Shown here in pieces: positions 33,914 to 42,535 of a stretch of DNA of 64,000 nucleotides (its first letter is position 1; every line of letters starts with the position of its first letter). Where the stretch lies: positions 1 through 64,000 of the forward strand of contig JAZNBS010000018.1 of NCBI GenBank assembly GCA_045587185.1. Reading direction: 5' to 3'. The notes below the pieces were generated by a model. The model did not search any database. It was not told where the DNA came from and saw nothing but the letters and a program-made list of their open reading frames with translations. This DNA is from UMGS172 sp045587185 (GTDB lineage: Bacteria > Bacillota > Clostridia > Oscillospirales > Acutalibacteraceae). The position numbers and the translations under genes are program-made.

Positions 33914-34861
33914 TTATTCGTCGTCACTCTTCAAGGTGAAGCCAAGAGACTGAAGTTTGGCAACAACTTCTTCAAGCGACTTTCTTCCGAGGTTTCTGAC
34001 CTTCATCATATCTTCCTCGGTCTTTTCGGTGAGGTCTTCGACCGTGTTGATGTTGGCACGCTTCAAACAGTTGAAACTACGTACCGACAGATCAAGCTCT
34101 TCAATGGTCATCTCAAGGATTTTATCCTTGCCATCGCCGGCCTTTTCAACCATAATCTCGCTGTTAGATGCATCTGCAGAAAGATCGGTGAAAAGCTTGA
34201 GATGTTCAGTGAGGATCTTGGCGGACCATGAAACCGCTTCCTTTGCAGTGAGGACACCGTTGGTCCAAACCTCAATGGTAAGTCTGTCATAGTCAGTCTG
34301 CTGTCCGACACGGGTGTTATCAACACTGTAATCAGCCTTGACAACAGGGTTATAAATAGAGTCAACAGGGATAACGCCGATAGGTGTGTTATCGTTCTTG
34401 TTCATTTCAGCAGGAACGTAACCTCTGCCCTTGTCGAGAGTAAGCTCCATACAGAGCTTTGCACCCTCATCAAGAGTTGCAATGTGCAACTCGGGGTTAA
34501 GAATCTCAACTTCACTGTCAGCCTTGATGGAAGCGGCAGTTACCTCGCAGGGACCTTCGGCCTCAATGTAAACAGTTTTTACACTGTCCGAATGAAGCTT
34601 TGCGGTAAGACCTTTGACGTTGAGAACGATCTCGGTCACATCCTCTTTAACATGAGGAATTGTCGAGAACTCGTGTTGAACACCGTCGATCTTGATGGTG
34701 GTAACAGCAACACCCTGCAAAGAAGAAAGGAGAGTTCTGCGAAGGCTGTTGCCTATCGTAGTACCGTAACCTCTCTCAAGCGGCTCAAGTGTAAATCTGC
34801 CGTATCTGCCGTCGGGCGTCATATCCAGTGTTTCTATTCTGGGCTTTTCAATCTCTATCAT
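33914..34861 (-). CDS. rpoA: DNA-directed RNA polymerase subunit alpha
   Basis: 315 aa. The N-terminal assembly domain has RFTLEPLERGYGTTIGNSLR. The C-terminal domain (about 245-315) with RSFNCLKRANINTVEDL and VRNLGRKSLEEV contacts UP elements and activators. The start at 34861 (MIEIEKPRIE) has GGAG at 6 bases; a 7-codon upstream extension is unsupported. A 153-base gap with a hairpin separates it from rpsD. Confidence 0.97.
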   Translation of the reverse strand: MIEIEKPRIETLDMTPDGRYGRFTLEPLERGYGTTIGNSLRRTLLSSLQGVAVTTIKIDGVQHEFSTIPHVKEDVTEIVLNVKGLTAKLHSDSVKTVYIEAEGPCEVTAASIKADSEVEILNPELHIATLDEGAKLCMELTLDKGRGYVPAEMNKNDNTPIGVIPVDSIYNPVVKADYSVDNTRVGQQTDYDRLTIEVWTNGVLTAKEAVSWSAKILTEHLKLFTDLSADASNSEIMVEKAGDGKDKILEMTIEELDLSVRSFNCLKRANINTVEDLTEKTEEDMMKVRNLGRKSLEEVVAKLQSLGFTLKSDDE

Positions 34862-34970
34862 AAAAGCTCCATTTCTCCGCACGAAAGTATTTTATTAGGC
34901 AACGGCGTTTTGTGCGGAATTCGCCATGCCAAAATCGTGTTCATCAAATTAAAATCAAAAGTTTGTGTGC

Positions 34971-34996
34971 GTTCTGCCTCAACAACGAGGCAGAAC
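34971..34996. other. Perfect 10-bp hairpin between rpsD and rpoA
   Basis: GTTCTGCCTC (34971-34980) pairs with GAGGCAGAAC (34987-34996) around AACAAC, in the only long gap (153 bases) in the distal half of the operon. There is no T-run, so it is more likely a processing or regulatory stem than a terminator. Confidence 0.55.
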
Positions 34997-35014
34997 AGGC
35001 ACTCAATAACTTTA

Positions 35015-35641
35015 TTATTTAGAGTAGAACTCGACGATGAGCTGCTCATCAACGGGAGCGTCAATAGCATCACGATCGGGAAGGTTGACAACCTTAACAG
35101 AGAAGTTCTCTGCGTTAGCATCAAGCCAAGAAGGAACAGGACGGCCTGCGTTTGCCTCAAGAACTGCCTTAATCTTCTCGGAAGAACGGCTCTTCTCACA
35201 AACGGTGATAACGTCGCCTGCTTTCAAGAGGTAAGAAGCAATGTCTACTCGACCGCCGTTTACCTCAAAGTGACCGTGGCCGACAAGCTGTCTTGCCTCG
35301 GCACGGGAGGATGCAAGACCTGCTCTGTAAACTACGTTGTCAAGTCTTGATTCGAGAATTCTGAGAAGGTTCTCGCCGGTAACACCGACTTTACGCTTAG
35401 CCATTTCAAAATAGTGGCTGAACTGAACCTCGTTTACGCCGTAGTAACGTCTTGCTCTCTGCTTTGCGCGAAGATGCAAACCGTACTCGGAAGTCTTTTT
35501 ACGTCCCTGTCCATGCTGGCCGGGAGCATACTCTCTGCGACCAACGGAACACTTTTCGGAGTAGCAGCGCTCACCCTTGAGGAACAATTTCTGACCCTCA
35601 CGACGGCAAAGTCTGCAAACTGCACCGGTATATCTAGCCAT
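35015..35641 (-). CDS. rpsD: 30S ribosomal protein S4, zinc-binding form
   Basis: 208 aa. The N-terminal CRLCRREGQKLFLKGERC contributes to a four-cysteine zinc site (C9, C12, C26, C31), so this is the C+ form. An S4 RNA-binding domain with ASSRAEARQLVGHGHFEVNG follows. It nucleates 30S assembly. It lies 19 bases after rpsK. Confidence 0.97.
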   Translation of the reverse strand: MARYTGAVCRLCRREGQKLFLKGERCYSEKCSVGRREYAPGQHGQGRKKTSEYGLHLRAKQRARRYYGVNEVQFSHYFEMAKRKVGVTGENLLRILESRLDNVVYRAGLASSRAEARQLVGHGHFEVNGGRVDIASYLLKAGDVITVCEKSRSSEKIKAVLEANAGRPVPSWLDANAENFSVKVVNLPDRDAIDAPVDEQLIVEFYSK

Positions 35642-35660
35642 GTTTTACACCTCCAAAAAA

Positions 35661-36050
35661 TTAGACACGTCTTCTCTTGGGAGGACGGCAGCCATTGTGG
35701 GGAATCGGGGTAACATCTTTGATCATGCTAACCTCAAGACCTGCGGACTGGAGAGCACGGATTGCTGCTTCACGTCCGGCACCGGGACCCTTGACGTATA
35801 CTTCAACTGACTTAAGGCCATGCTCCATAGCAGCCTTTGCAGCAGTCTCAGCTGCGCTCTGCGCTGCGAAAGGAGTAGACTTTCTGGAACCGCGGAAGCC
35901 AAGCTCACCGGCGGATGCCCATGAAAGTGCGTTACCGTTTACATCGGTAATAGTAACGATAGTATTGTTGAAGGTTGACTGAATATGGGCAGCACCGCGT
36001 TCGATATTCTTCTTCTCACGGCGTCTGCGGATTGTTGTCTGTTTAGCCAT
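35661..36050 (-). CDS. rpsK: 30S ribosomal protein S11
   Basis: 129 aa; ends with the conserved DVTPIPHNGCRPPKRRRV tail, with VYVKGPGAGREAAIRAL in the core. It is located on the 30S platform near the E site. It lies 17 bases after rpsM. Confidence 0.97.
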   Translation of the reverse strand: MAKQTTIRRRREKKNIERGAAHIQSTFNNTIVTITDVNGNALSWASAGELGFRGSRKSTPFAAQSAAETAAKAAMEHGLKSVEVYVKGPGAGREAAIRALQSAGLEVSMIKDVTPIPHNGCRPPKRRRV

Positions 36051-36067
36051 ATTATTCTTCCTCCCCC

Positions 36068-36436
36068 TTACTTCTTCTTGTTAGCAATGGTCTTCTTGGG
36101 ACCTTTGCGGGTACGGGCATTGGTCTTGGAACGCTGTCCTCTTACGGGAAGTCCCTTTTTATGACGGCTGCCACGGAAACTGCCGATTTCGACAAGTCTC
36201 TTGATATCGAAAGCGATTGCACGACGGCGATCACCTTCAACCTGAAGATTATGGTCGATATACTCACGAAGTTTAGATATATCGTCCTCGGTAAGATCCT
36301 TTACGCGGATGTCGGGATTGATGCCGGTATCTGCAAGAATCTTTTTGGATGTTGTAAGACCGATACCGAAAATGTAGGTAAGTCCAATTTCGACTCTCTT
36401 GTTATTCGGAAGGTCAACACCAGCTATACGCGCCAT
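36068..36436 (-). CDS. rpsM: 30S ribosomal protein S13
   Basis: 122 aa; starts MARIAGVDLPNNKRVEIGLT and has the basic RGLPVRGQRTKTNART-like C-terminus (here KGLPVRGQRSKTNARTRKG). It contacts the P-site tRNA and the 30S head. It is preceded by rpmJ at 35 bases. Confidence 0.97.
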   Translation of the reverse strand: MARIAGVDLPNNKRVEIGLTYIFGIGLTTSKKILADTGINPDIRVKDLTEDDISKLREYIDHNLQVEGDRRRAIAFDIKRLVEIGSFRGSRHKKGLPVRGQRSKTNARTRKGPKKTIANKKK

Positions 36437-36471
36437 TTATAATGCACCTCTCATTCTAAAGTTGCGCAGGA

Positions 36472-36585
36472 TTAACCCTGGCGCTGCTTGTGCTTAGGAT
36501 TCTCACAGATAACCATGATTTTTCCCTTGCGCTTGATTATTTTGCATTTATCGCAAATCTTTTTGACAGAAGGTCTGACTTTCAT
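36472..36585 (-). CDS. rpmJ: 50S ribosomal protein L36, zinc-binding form
   Basis: 37 aa, encoded between infA and rpsM. It reads MKVRPSVKKICDKCKIIKRK followed by the usual ICENPKHKQ end. The zinc ligands C11, C14, C27 and H32 are intact. GGAGG lies upstream of the ATG at 36585. It is the expected gene at this point of the alpha operon. Confidence 0.95.
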   Translation of the reverse strand: MKVRPSVKKICDKCKIIKRKGKIMVICENPKHKQRQG

Positions 36586-36611
36586 TCTTATACCTCCAAA
36601 TTTTCCCTGAC

Positions 36612-36830
36612 TTATTTCGAACGCCAGGTAATGCGTCCCTTAGTCAGGTCATAGGGTGACATTTCCACCGTTACCTTATCACCGGGAAGAATGCGTATAA
36701 AGTTCATACGCAGCTTGCCCGAGATATGAGCAAGAATCTGATGTCCTCCCTGTATTTCAACCTTGAACATGGCATTGGGCATTGCCTCAATGACTGTTCC
36801 TTCCAATTCAATCATATCCTCTTTGGACAT
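36612..36830 (-). CDS. infA: Translation initiation factor IF-1
   Basis: 72 aa OB-fold protein; starts MSKEDMIELEGTVIEAMPN and ends RGRITWRSK-like (KGRITWRSK). It binds the 30S A site during initiation. Its ATG directly follows the stop of the KOW-protein gene, with AAGGAG inside that gene's end, so the two are coupled. Confidence 0.97.
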   Translation of the reverse strand: MSKEDMIELEGTVIEAMPNAMFKVEIQGGHQILAHISGKLRMNFIRILPGDKVTVEMSPYDLTKGRITWRSK

Positions 36831-37091
36831 TCAAATCTCTCCTTGACATTGTAGGCTTTGATAATCATTCAAAGCGTGTCGTATTGATCTGTTTGTGAGC
36901 ATCTGTTCCTCGGGTAAGGTGGTTTGAGTTAGCGAAATGTGTCTTATGTTTTTGATTTTTGGGCGTTCAACAGGACGCTCCTTGCCGTCAACGACAAGAA
37001 CTTTACCGTCTTTAACACCTACAACCACCATAAATTTTCCGCTATCCCTACCGGCTTTTGAACAGACAATTAAACCTCTTTCGGGCTGCAT
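36831..37091 (-). CDS. KOW-domain RNA-binding protein (L14e-like)
   Basis: 86 aa. The first half, GLIVCSKAGRDSGKFMVVVG, is a KOW motif like eukaryotic/archaeal L14e. The second half is basic. Clostridia often carry this gene between map and infA, where it is presumed to be a ribosome- or RNA-associated protein; the function is unproven. AAGGAGG lies 8 bases before the ATG, and it abuts infA. Confidence 0.85.
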   Translation of the reverse strand: MQPERGLIVCSKAGRDSGKFMVVVGVKDGKVLVVDGKERPVERPKIKNIRHISLTQTTLPEEQMLTNRSIRHALNDYQSLQCQGEI

Positions 37092-37107
37092 GGCTTTCCT
37101 CCTTAAA

Positions 37108-37857
37108 TCATGGTAAAGTCATAATTTTAGGGCCGTCTGCCGTTATGGCAACGGTATGCTCAAAATGAGCAGAAAGCGAGCCGTCCGAGGTAAGGACTGT
37201 CCAACCGTCCGGCATAACCTTGACATCGAACGAACCTGCGTTAACCATAGGTTCGATTGCGATGGTCATACCCGGAACAAGACGAACTCCTCTGCCGGAT
37301 ACTCCGAAATTGGGTATCTCCGGGGCTTCATGAAGACTCGTGCCTACGCCGTGGCCAACGTATTTGCGTACCACCGAGTAACCGCGAGACTCGACATACT
37401 GTTGAACTGCCGAAGATATATCTCCGACTCTGCCGCCCGGAAGTGCGTGTTTGATGCCCTCATAAAGGCTCTCACGTGTCACATCCATCAGCCGCATTGC
37501 TTCTGGCGAAACATCACCGCAAGCAAAAGTAGCAGCATTGTCACCATTATATCCTTCAAATTCCGCACCAAGGTCAACACTTACAATGTCTCCCGCTTTT
37601 AAGATGCGGTTTTTGGCAGGTATGCCGTGAATTACCTCGTTGTTGATAGATATACAAGCGGTCGCCGGATAACCGTAAAGTCCTTTGAAATTAGGGTTAG
37701 CACCTTTACTTCTTATAAACTTTTCGGCAAGTGTGTCGAGCTCCAGAGTGGAGACTCCCGGCTCGACCGCCTCACCTATTAACTTTAGTGCCTGTGCCGA
37801 AATAACGCAGGCTTCTTTCATAATTGCCAGTTCCCTGGCAGTTTTAAGCACTACCAT
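37108..37857 (-). CDS. map: Methionine aminopeptidase, type I
   Basis: 249 aa. Metal ligands are visible in SVDLGAEFEGYNGDNA (two Asp), GHGVGTSLHEAPEIPN (His) and the late Glu residues IAIEPMV and SAHFEHTVAI. It removes N-terminal Met from nascent proteins. It begins 2 bases after adk, suggesting coupled translation, since no clear Shine-Dalgarno is seen. Confidence 0.96.
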   Translation of the reverse strand: MVVLKTARELAIMKEACVISAQALKLIGEAVEPGVSTLELDTLAEKFIRSKGANPNFKGLYGYPATACISINNEVIHGIPAKNRILKAGDIVSVDLGAEFEGYNGDNAATFACGDVSPEAMRLMDVTRESLYEGIKHALPGGRVGDISSAVQQYVESRGYSVVRKYVGHGVGTSLHEAPEIPNFGVSGRGVRLVPGMTIAIEPMVNAGSFDVKVMPDGWTVLTSDGSLSAHFEHTVAITADGPKIMTLP

Positions 37858-37859
37858 TA

Positions 37860-38492
37860 TTAGATACCTAAAGCCTGAAATACAAGCTTGGTAGTGTCAG
37901 CCACTTCTTCCTGACCGGGGACCGATTTCAGTTTGCCGGTCTTGGAATAGTAGGATTTGAGCGGCTCGGTCTGCTCGTGGTAGATTGCAAGACGCTCAAG
38001 CACGGTTTCGGGTGCATCGTCCTTACGTTGGATGAGCTCAGCACCGCACTGATTACAAATTCCGTCTTTTTCAGGTTTTTTGTATTCAAGGTGGTAACTA
38101 GCTCCGCAAGCGGGACATACACGTCGGCCGCCCAAACGAGCTGCGATGGCCTCATCCTTGACATCAATATCAAGTACACAGTCGATTTCGACTCCAAGGG
38201 CATCGAGTGCTTCGGCCTGAGGAATTGTTCTGGGGAAACCGTCGAGGATGAAACCGTTTTTACAGTCATCCTGAGCCAAACGCTCCTTGATGATACCGAT
38301 TACGACATCATCCGAAACGAGTTGACCGGCTTCTACAGCAGCCTTGGCCTTAACCCCCATCTCTGTACCGTTCTTCATTGCCTCACGAATAATGTTACCG
38401 GTCGAGATGGTGGGAATTGAAAGTTGTTCACAGATAATTTCTGCCTGTGTGCCTTTACCGGCACCAGGTGCACCAAGAAGAATCAGTTTCAT
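37860..38492 (-). CDS. adk: Adenylate kinase, zinc-LID form
   Basis: 210 aa. P-loop GAPGAGKGTQ near residue 7, FILDGFPRTIPQAEAL and RLGGRRVCPACG are conserved. The LID carries two CxxC pairs (CPAC and CNQC), the Gram-positive zinc-binding form. It balances AMP, ADP and ATP. The start at 38492 has AGAGGT at about 8 bases; upstream extension is rejected. It lies 13 bases after secY. Confidence 0.97.
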   Translation of the reverse strand: MKLILLGAPGAGKGTQAEIICEQLSIPTISTGNIIREAMKNGTEMGVKAKAAVEAGQLVSDDVVIGIIKERLAQDDCKNGFILDGFPRTIPQAEALDALGVEIDCVLDIDVKDEAIAARLGGRRVCPACGASYHLEYKKPEKDGICNQCGAELIQRKDDAPETVLERLAIYHEQTEPLKSYYSKTGKLKSVPGQEEVADTTKLVFQALGI

Positions 38493-38505
38493 AATATCGT
38501 ACCTC

Positions 38506-39795
38506 TTAATCAAGGAAGCCCTTGTAGTGACGCATCATCATCTGAGACTCAAGGTTGGTAACCATCTCAAGTGCAACACCGACTACGATGAGAATCGAAG
38601 TACCGCCGACCGAGATGTTTGCAAAAGCAGGGCTGATAAGACCGAAGATGATAGGTCCAACGGCGATAACACTGAGGCAGATAGCGCCAATCAGAGTTAT
38701 TCTTGACAAAACCCTCTGAATGAAATCAGAAGTTGATTTGCCAGGACGGATACCGGGAATCGAACCGCTGTTTTTGCGCAGGTTGTTTGCCATTTCAACA
38801 GGATTGTACTGAATGGTCACATAGAAGTAAGCAAACGCAATAATCATTGCGAAGTACAATACTGCATAGAAAACGCCCTGTGTACTGAACATCTGGAGAA
38901 TTTTATAAATCCAGTTAGGATTGCCGTCAACCTTCCAGAATGACAGTATCATAGTAGGAATCATAAGGATGGAACTGGCAAAGATGATAGGCATAACACC
39001 GGACATATTGACCTTAATGGGAATATGGGTGCTCTGGCCACCGTACATCTTACGGCCGACAACGCGCTTTGCATACTGAACGGGCAGTCTGCGTTCCGCG
39101 TTAGACATCCATACGATGAAACCGATAACGAGAAGAAATACAAGAACGATCAGGACTGCAGCGACCTGTTCGCCTGCCTTCCACCAACTGTAAAGTGCAG
39201 CTGCTGCATCAGGAGCGCGGGAAATGATACCTGCAAAGAGAAGTATCGAAATGCCGTTGCCGATACCCTTTTCGTCAATCTGTTCACCCAACCACATAAC
39301 AAGTGCCGAACCTGCTGTGAGGGTGAGAACAATAACGAAACCTGCAAACCATTCTGCTGCGGTGGATTTTACCTTAAGCATATTGGTGTTGTTAAGGTAA
39401 ATATAGAACGCAATACCCTGGATAAGACCAAGAATTACGGTTGCAAAACGTGTGTGCTTTGCAATAATCTTGCGTCCCTCTTCGCCCTCTTTCGAGATTC
39501 TCTCGTAGTAAGGAATTGCTACGGTGAGAAGCTGCATAATGATGGAGGAGTTGATATACGGGGTAACACCCATTGCAAAGATTGCGCCGTACTGCAATCC
39601 GCCACCGGTGAAAGTGGAAAGATAGTTGAAGAAGATATTCTCGCCCGAGGTCATTGTCTCACCGAGTGCTACGGGATCAATGAACGGTACGGGAATGACA
39701 GAACCGATACGGAATATTAAGATAATAAAGAGAGTAAAAAGAATCTTTCTACGAAGATCGGGGACCTTCCACGCATTCTTAATTGTCTCTAACAT
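38506..39795 (-). CDS. secY: Preprotein translocase subunit SecY
   Basis: 429 aa with ten membrane helices. RIGSVIPVPFIDP in the first helix, GITPYI-type GVTPYINSSIIMQLL, and PGIRPGKST are SecY hallmarks. It forms the export channel that the SecDF fusion encoded at 3721-6339 assists. The start at 39795 (MLETIKNAWKVP) lies 1 base after the rplO stop with GAGGT upstream; the longer frame would overlap rplO. Confidence 0.97.
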   Translation of the reverse strand: MLETIKNAWKVPDLRRKILFTLFIILIFRIGSVIPVPFIDPVALGETMTSGENIFFNYLSTFTGGGLQYGAIFAMGVTPYINSSIIMQLLTVAIPYYERISKEGEEGRKIIAKHTRFATVILGLIQGIAFYIYLNNTNMLKVKSTAAEWFAGFVIVLTLTAGSALVMWLGEQIDEKGIGNGISILLFAGIISRAPDAAAALYSWWKAGEQVAAVLIVLVFLLVIGFIVWMSNAERRLPVQYAKRVVGRKMYGGQSTHIPIKVNMSGVMPIIFASSILMIPTMILSFWKVDGNPNWIYKILQMFSTQGVFYAVLYFAMIIAFAYFYVTIQYNPVEMANNLRKNSGSIPGIRPGKSTSDFIQRVLSRITLIGAICLSVIAVGPIIFGLISPAFANISVGGTSILIVVGVALEMVTNLESQMMMRHYKGFLD

Positions 39796-39796
39796 A

Positions 39797-40237
39797 TCAG
39801 AGTACCTCGTACTTTCCACCGGCTGCTACGATCTTATCCTTTGCAGCGGCAGAGAAGGCAACTGCCTTTACGGTTATTTTCTTAGTCAACTCACCGTTGC
39901 CAAGAACCTTAAGTCCGTCATACTCCTTCTTAATAATGCCCTTTTCGATGAGAGCTGCTGCATCAACAACTGCACCATCCTCAAATACATTGAGGGCTGC
40001 GATATTGACGGTTGCATACTCAGAGGCAAAAATGTTATTGAAACCTCTCTTAGGAACACGTCTCTGAAGTGGCATCTGACCGCCTTCAAAACCGAATCTC
40101 TGGCCGCGACCTGCACGTGCCTTCTGACCTTTGTGTCCCTTACCGGCAGTTTTACCGTTGCCGGAACCATGACCTCTACCGATGCGCTTTACCTCACGGG
40201 TAGAACCCTCAACGGCTTTAAGCTCATGAATTTTCAT
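39797..40237 (-). CDS. rplO: 50S ribosomal protein L15
   Basis: 146 aa; MKIHELKAVEGSTREVKRIG start, then the Gly-rich GRGHGSGNGKTAGKGHKGQK tract. The ATG at 40237 has AGGAGG at 8 bases; an in-frame GTG three codons earlier is less likely. It is a late-assembling 50S protein. Confidence 0.97.
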   Translation of the reverse strand: MKIHELKAVEGSTREVKRIGRGHGSGNGKTAGKGHKGQKARAGRGQRFGFEGGQMPLQRRVPKRGFNNIFASEYATVNIAALNVFEDGAVVDAAALIEKGIIKKEYDGLKVLGNGELTKKITVKAVAFSAAAKDKIVAAGGKYEVL

Positions 40238-40250
40238 AGTTCGCACCTCC

Positions 40251-40433
40251 TTAGTTAGCTTCAGTTACCTCGACGAGGTGGATGATTTTTTTGATTTTAC
40301 CCTGGGTGGCTGCGTTGTCAGGCTGAACGGTGACATCGCCGCGCTTGTGAAGTCCGAGGGCTTTGGCGGTTGCGATCTGATCAGGCTTGCAGCAAATCAG
40401 ACTCTTAACCAGTTTTACGTTAAGATTAGCCAT
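40251..40433 (-). CDS. rpmD: 50S ribosomal protein L30
   Basis: 60 aa; KLVKSLICCKPDQIATAKAL and DNAATQGKIKKIIHLVEV match L30. It lies 13 bases before rplO and 14 bases after rpsE. Confidence 0.96.
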   Translation of the reverse strand: MANLNVKLVKSLICCKPDQIATAKALGLHKRGDVTVQPDNAATQGKIKKIIHLVEVTEAN

Positions 40434-40447
40434 TGTTCTCGTCCTCC

Positions 40448-40951
40448 TTAACCTAAGATTTCTTTAACGGTCTTTCCGCGAATTGCAGCAACCTCTTCAG
40501 CGGTGCGGAGAGCCTTGAGTCCTTCAATGGTAGCTCTTACAACGTTGTAAGGATTGTTGGTGCGGAGAGCCTTAGTACGAATATCGGTGATGCCGACAGT
40601 CTCAACAACTGCACGGACAGCGCCACCGGCGATAACACCGGTACCGGGGGCAGCGGGCTTCATAAGAACCGAGCCTGCGCCGTAAACACCAAGAATTTCG
40701 TGCGGAATGGTAGTACCCTTCAAGGAAACCTTGATGAGATTCTTCTTTGCATCTTCGATGCCCTTGCGGATAGCGTCAGGAACTTCTCCTGCCTTGCCAA
40801 CACCGAAGCCTACAGTGCCGTTACCGTCACCAACAACTACCAGAGCAGCGAACTTCATAATACGTCCGCCCTTAACAGTCTTGGAAACACGGTTAATGGC
40901 AACAACTTTTTCTTTAAGATCCATAGTGGATGCGTCGATCATAGTAGCCAA
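40448..40951 (-). CDS. rpsE: 30S ribosomal protein S5
   Basis: 167 aa; an N-terminal dsRBD-like domain with LKEKVVAINRVSKTVKGGR, and a C-terminal domain with GAGSVLMKPAAPGTGVIAGG. The start is TTG at 40951: GGAGGAG sits 7-8 bases before it, but 17 bases before the internal ATG at 40942, so spacing favours TTG. S5 takes part in decoding fidelity. Confidence 0.96.
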   Translation of the reverse strand: MATMIDASTMDLKEKVVAINRVSKTVKGGRIMKFAALVVVGDGNGTVGFGVGKAGEVPDAIRKGIEDAKKNLIKVSLKGTTIPHEILGVYGAGSVLMKPAAPGTGVIAGGAVRAVVETVGITDIRTKALRTNNPYNVVRATIEGLKALRTAEEVAAIRGKTVKEILG

Positions 40952-40969
40952 AAGTATTCTCCTCCTTCT

Positions 40970-41329
40970 TTAGAACTTGAGGCCGCCCTCGCGGGCTCCT
41001 TCGGCCAGCTCCTTGACACGGCCGTGATAGATATATCCGCCGCGGTCAAATACGCAAACTTCAATACCCTTCTCTGCAGCGCGTGCAGCAATCAACTGTC
41101 CAACTTTACGGGCTTCTTCTTTGTTACCCTTTGCACCTCCGAACTCCTTCTCAAGAGAAGAAGCTGCAGCCAGAGTAACTCCGTTTACATCGTCGATAAG
41201 CTGGGCGTAAATGTTGCTGTTGGAGCGGAAAACATCGAGACGGGGGCACTCAGCAGTACCGCTGATCTTGCCACGTACACGAGCATGTCTCTTAAGACGT
41301 GCTTTGTTAGTATCAGGTCTTGAAACCAT
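40970..41329 (-). CDS. rplR: 50S ribosomal protein L18
   Basis: 119 aa; basic N-terminus RLKRHARVRGKISGTAECPR and FDRGGYIYHGRVKELAEGAR end. It binds 5S rRNA together with L5. It lies 18 bases after rplF. Confidence 0.97.
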   Translation of the reverse strand: MVSRPDTNKARLKRHARVRGKISGTAECPRLDVFRSNSNIYAQLIDDVNGVTLAAASSLEKEFGGAKGNKEEARKVGQLIAARAAEKGIEVCVFDRGGYIYHGRVKELAEGAREGGLKF

Positions 41330-41347
41330 TTTATTTTCTCTCCTTTA

Positions 41348-41896
41348 TTACTTTTTAGCGCCCTTACCGGCTTTACCTTCTTTGCGGCGGATGTATTCGC
41401 CAGCGTACTTAATACCCTTACCTTTATAAGGCTCAGGCGGACGCTTTTCGCGAACCTCTGCTGCAAACTGACCAACCATCTGCTTATCGGCACCGGAAAT
41501 CACGATTGCGTTCGGATTGGGAACATCAATGGTGATACCGTCAATCTCAGGCATAATTACCTGATGGGAGAAACCAAGGTTCATAACCAGGTTTTTGCCC
41601 TGCTTCTGTACACGGTAACCGACACCGTTTACCTCAAGTTCCTTCTTGAAACCTTCGGTAACACCGATAACCATGTTGCTTACCAATGTGCGGGTAAGTC
41701 CATGCAGTGCACGGTCCTCCTTCTCATCGGAAGGACGGGTAACAAGTATCTCGCTGCCCTCAACCTTAACGGTTATGCGCTCACTGAAGTTCTGGGTAAG
41801 GGTGCCTTTGGGACCCTTGACAGTAACCTCGGTGCCATTGATTTTAACATCAACTCCTGCGGGGATAGCGATAGGCTTTCTACCTATTCTTGACAT
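41348..41896 (-). CDS. rplF: 50S ribosomal protein L6
   Basis: 182 aa; MSRIGRKPIAIPAGVDV start and a PEPYKGKGIKYAGEYIRRKE-type C-terminus. The start at 41896 has GGAGG at 8 bases; the frame runs upstream into rpsH but has no second site. It lies near the factor-binding region of the 50S. Confidence 0.97.
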   Translation of the reverse strand: MSRIGRKPIAIPAGVDVKINGTEVTVKGPKGTLTQNFSERITVKVEGSEILVTRPSDEKEDRALHGLTRTLVSNMVIGVTEGFKKELEVNGVGYRVQKQGKNLVMNLGFSHQVIMPEIDGITIDVPNPNAIVISGADKQMVGQFAAEVREKRPPEPYKGKGIKYAGEYIRRKEGKAGKGAKK

Positions 41897-41912
41897 TTCA
41901 CTGCACCTCCCC

Positions 41913-42311
41913 TTACCAGATGAAAGCGAGGACTTCGCCGCCAACATTTTCACGGCGTGCCTGCTTGTCAGTCATAATACCTTTTGAAGTGGAAACGATA
42001 GCGATTCCAAGGCCTCTCATAACCTTGGGCATATCCTCCACATTTGAGTAAATACGCAGACCGGGCTTGGATACTCTGCGAAGACCGGTGATGATCTGCG
42101 ACTTGTTGGGACCGTACTTAAGTGCGATCTTGATAACTCCCTGCTTGCCGTCCTCCTGAACGGTGAAGCCGCTGATGTAACCCTCATCAAGAAGTATCTG
42201 AGCGATGGCCTTCTTGACATTAGATGCGGGCACATCAACCGAGTCATGCTTTGCTGAGCTTGCGTTACGAATTCTCGTAAGCATATCAGCTATTGTATCG
42301 GTGATTTGCAT
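41913..42311 (-). CDS. rpsH: 30S ribosomal protein S8
   Basis: 132 aa; MQITDTIADMLTRIRNASSA start and STSKGIMTDKQARRENVGGE end. S8 binds the central domain of 16S rRNA and in many bacteria represses its own operon. Confidence 0.97.
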   Translation of the reverse strand: MQITDTIADMLTRIRNASSAKHDSVDVPASNVKKAIAQILLDEGYISGFTVQEDGKQGVIKIALKYGPNKSQIITGLRRVSKPGLRIYSNVEDMPKVMRGLGIAIVSTSKGIMTDKQARRENVGGEVLAFIW

Positions 42312-42338
42312 ACCGTCAACCTCCTTTACGTATTGCTG

Positions 42339-42524
42339 TTACCAGCTTGCCTTCTTTACTCCGGGGATCTCGCCCTTGTAGGCCAGCTCTCTGAAGCAAA
42401 TTCGGCAGATACCGTACTTACGGAGATAAGCATGGGGGCGACCGCAGATCTTACATCTTGTGTACTCTCTGGTCGAAAACTTAGCAGGTCTCTGCTGCTT
42501 GATTTTCATAGATGTCTTAGCCAT
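42339..42524 (-). CDS. rpsN: 30S ribosomal protein S14, type Z (zinc-binding)
   Basis: 61 aa; the zinc knuckle CKICGRPHAYLRKYGICRIC is complete. It is the short C+ type usual in Gram-positives. It lies 11 bases after rplE. Confidence 0.97.
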   Translation of the reverse strand: MAKTSMKIKQQRPAKFSTREYTRCKICGRPHAYLRKYGICRICFRELAYKGEIPGVKKASW

Positions 42525-42535
42525 GTTTACACTCC

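Noticed and set aside
34484..35350. Plus-strand frame of 288 codons across rpoA-rpsD
   Set aside because: It lies antisense to two essential ribosomal-operon genes and the gap between them; composition is that of a shadow frame.
39025..39720. Plus-strand frame of 231 codons opposite secY
   Set aside because: Shadow of secY: Cys-rich, no start signal, no family resemblance.
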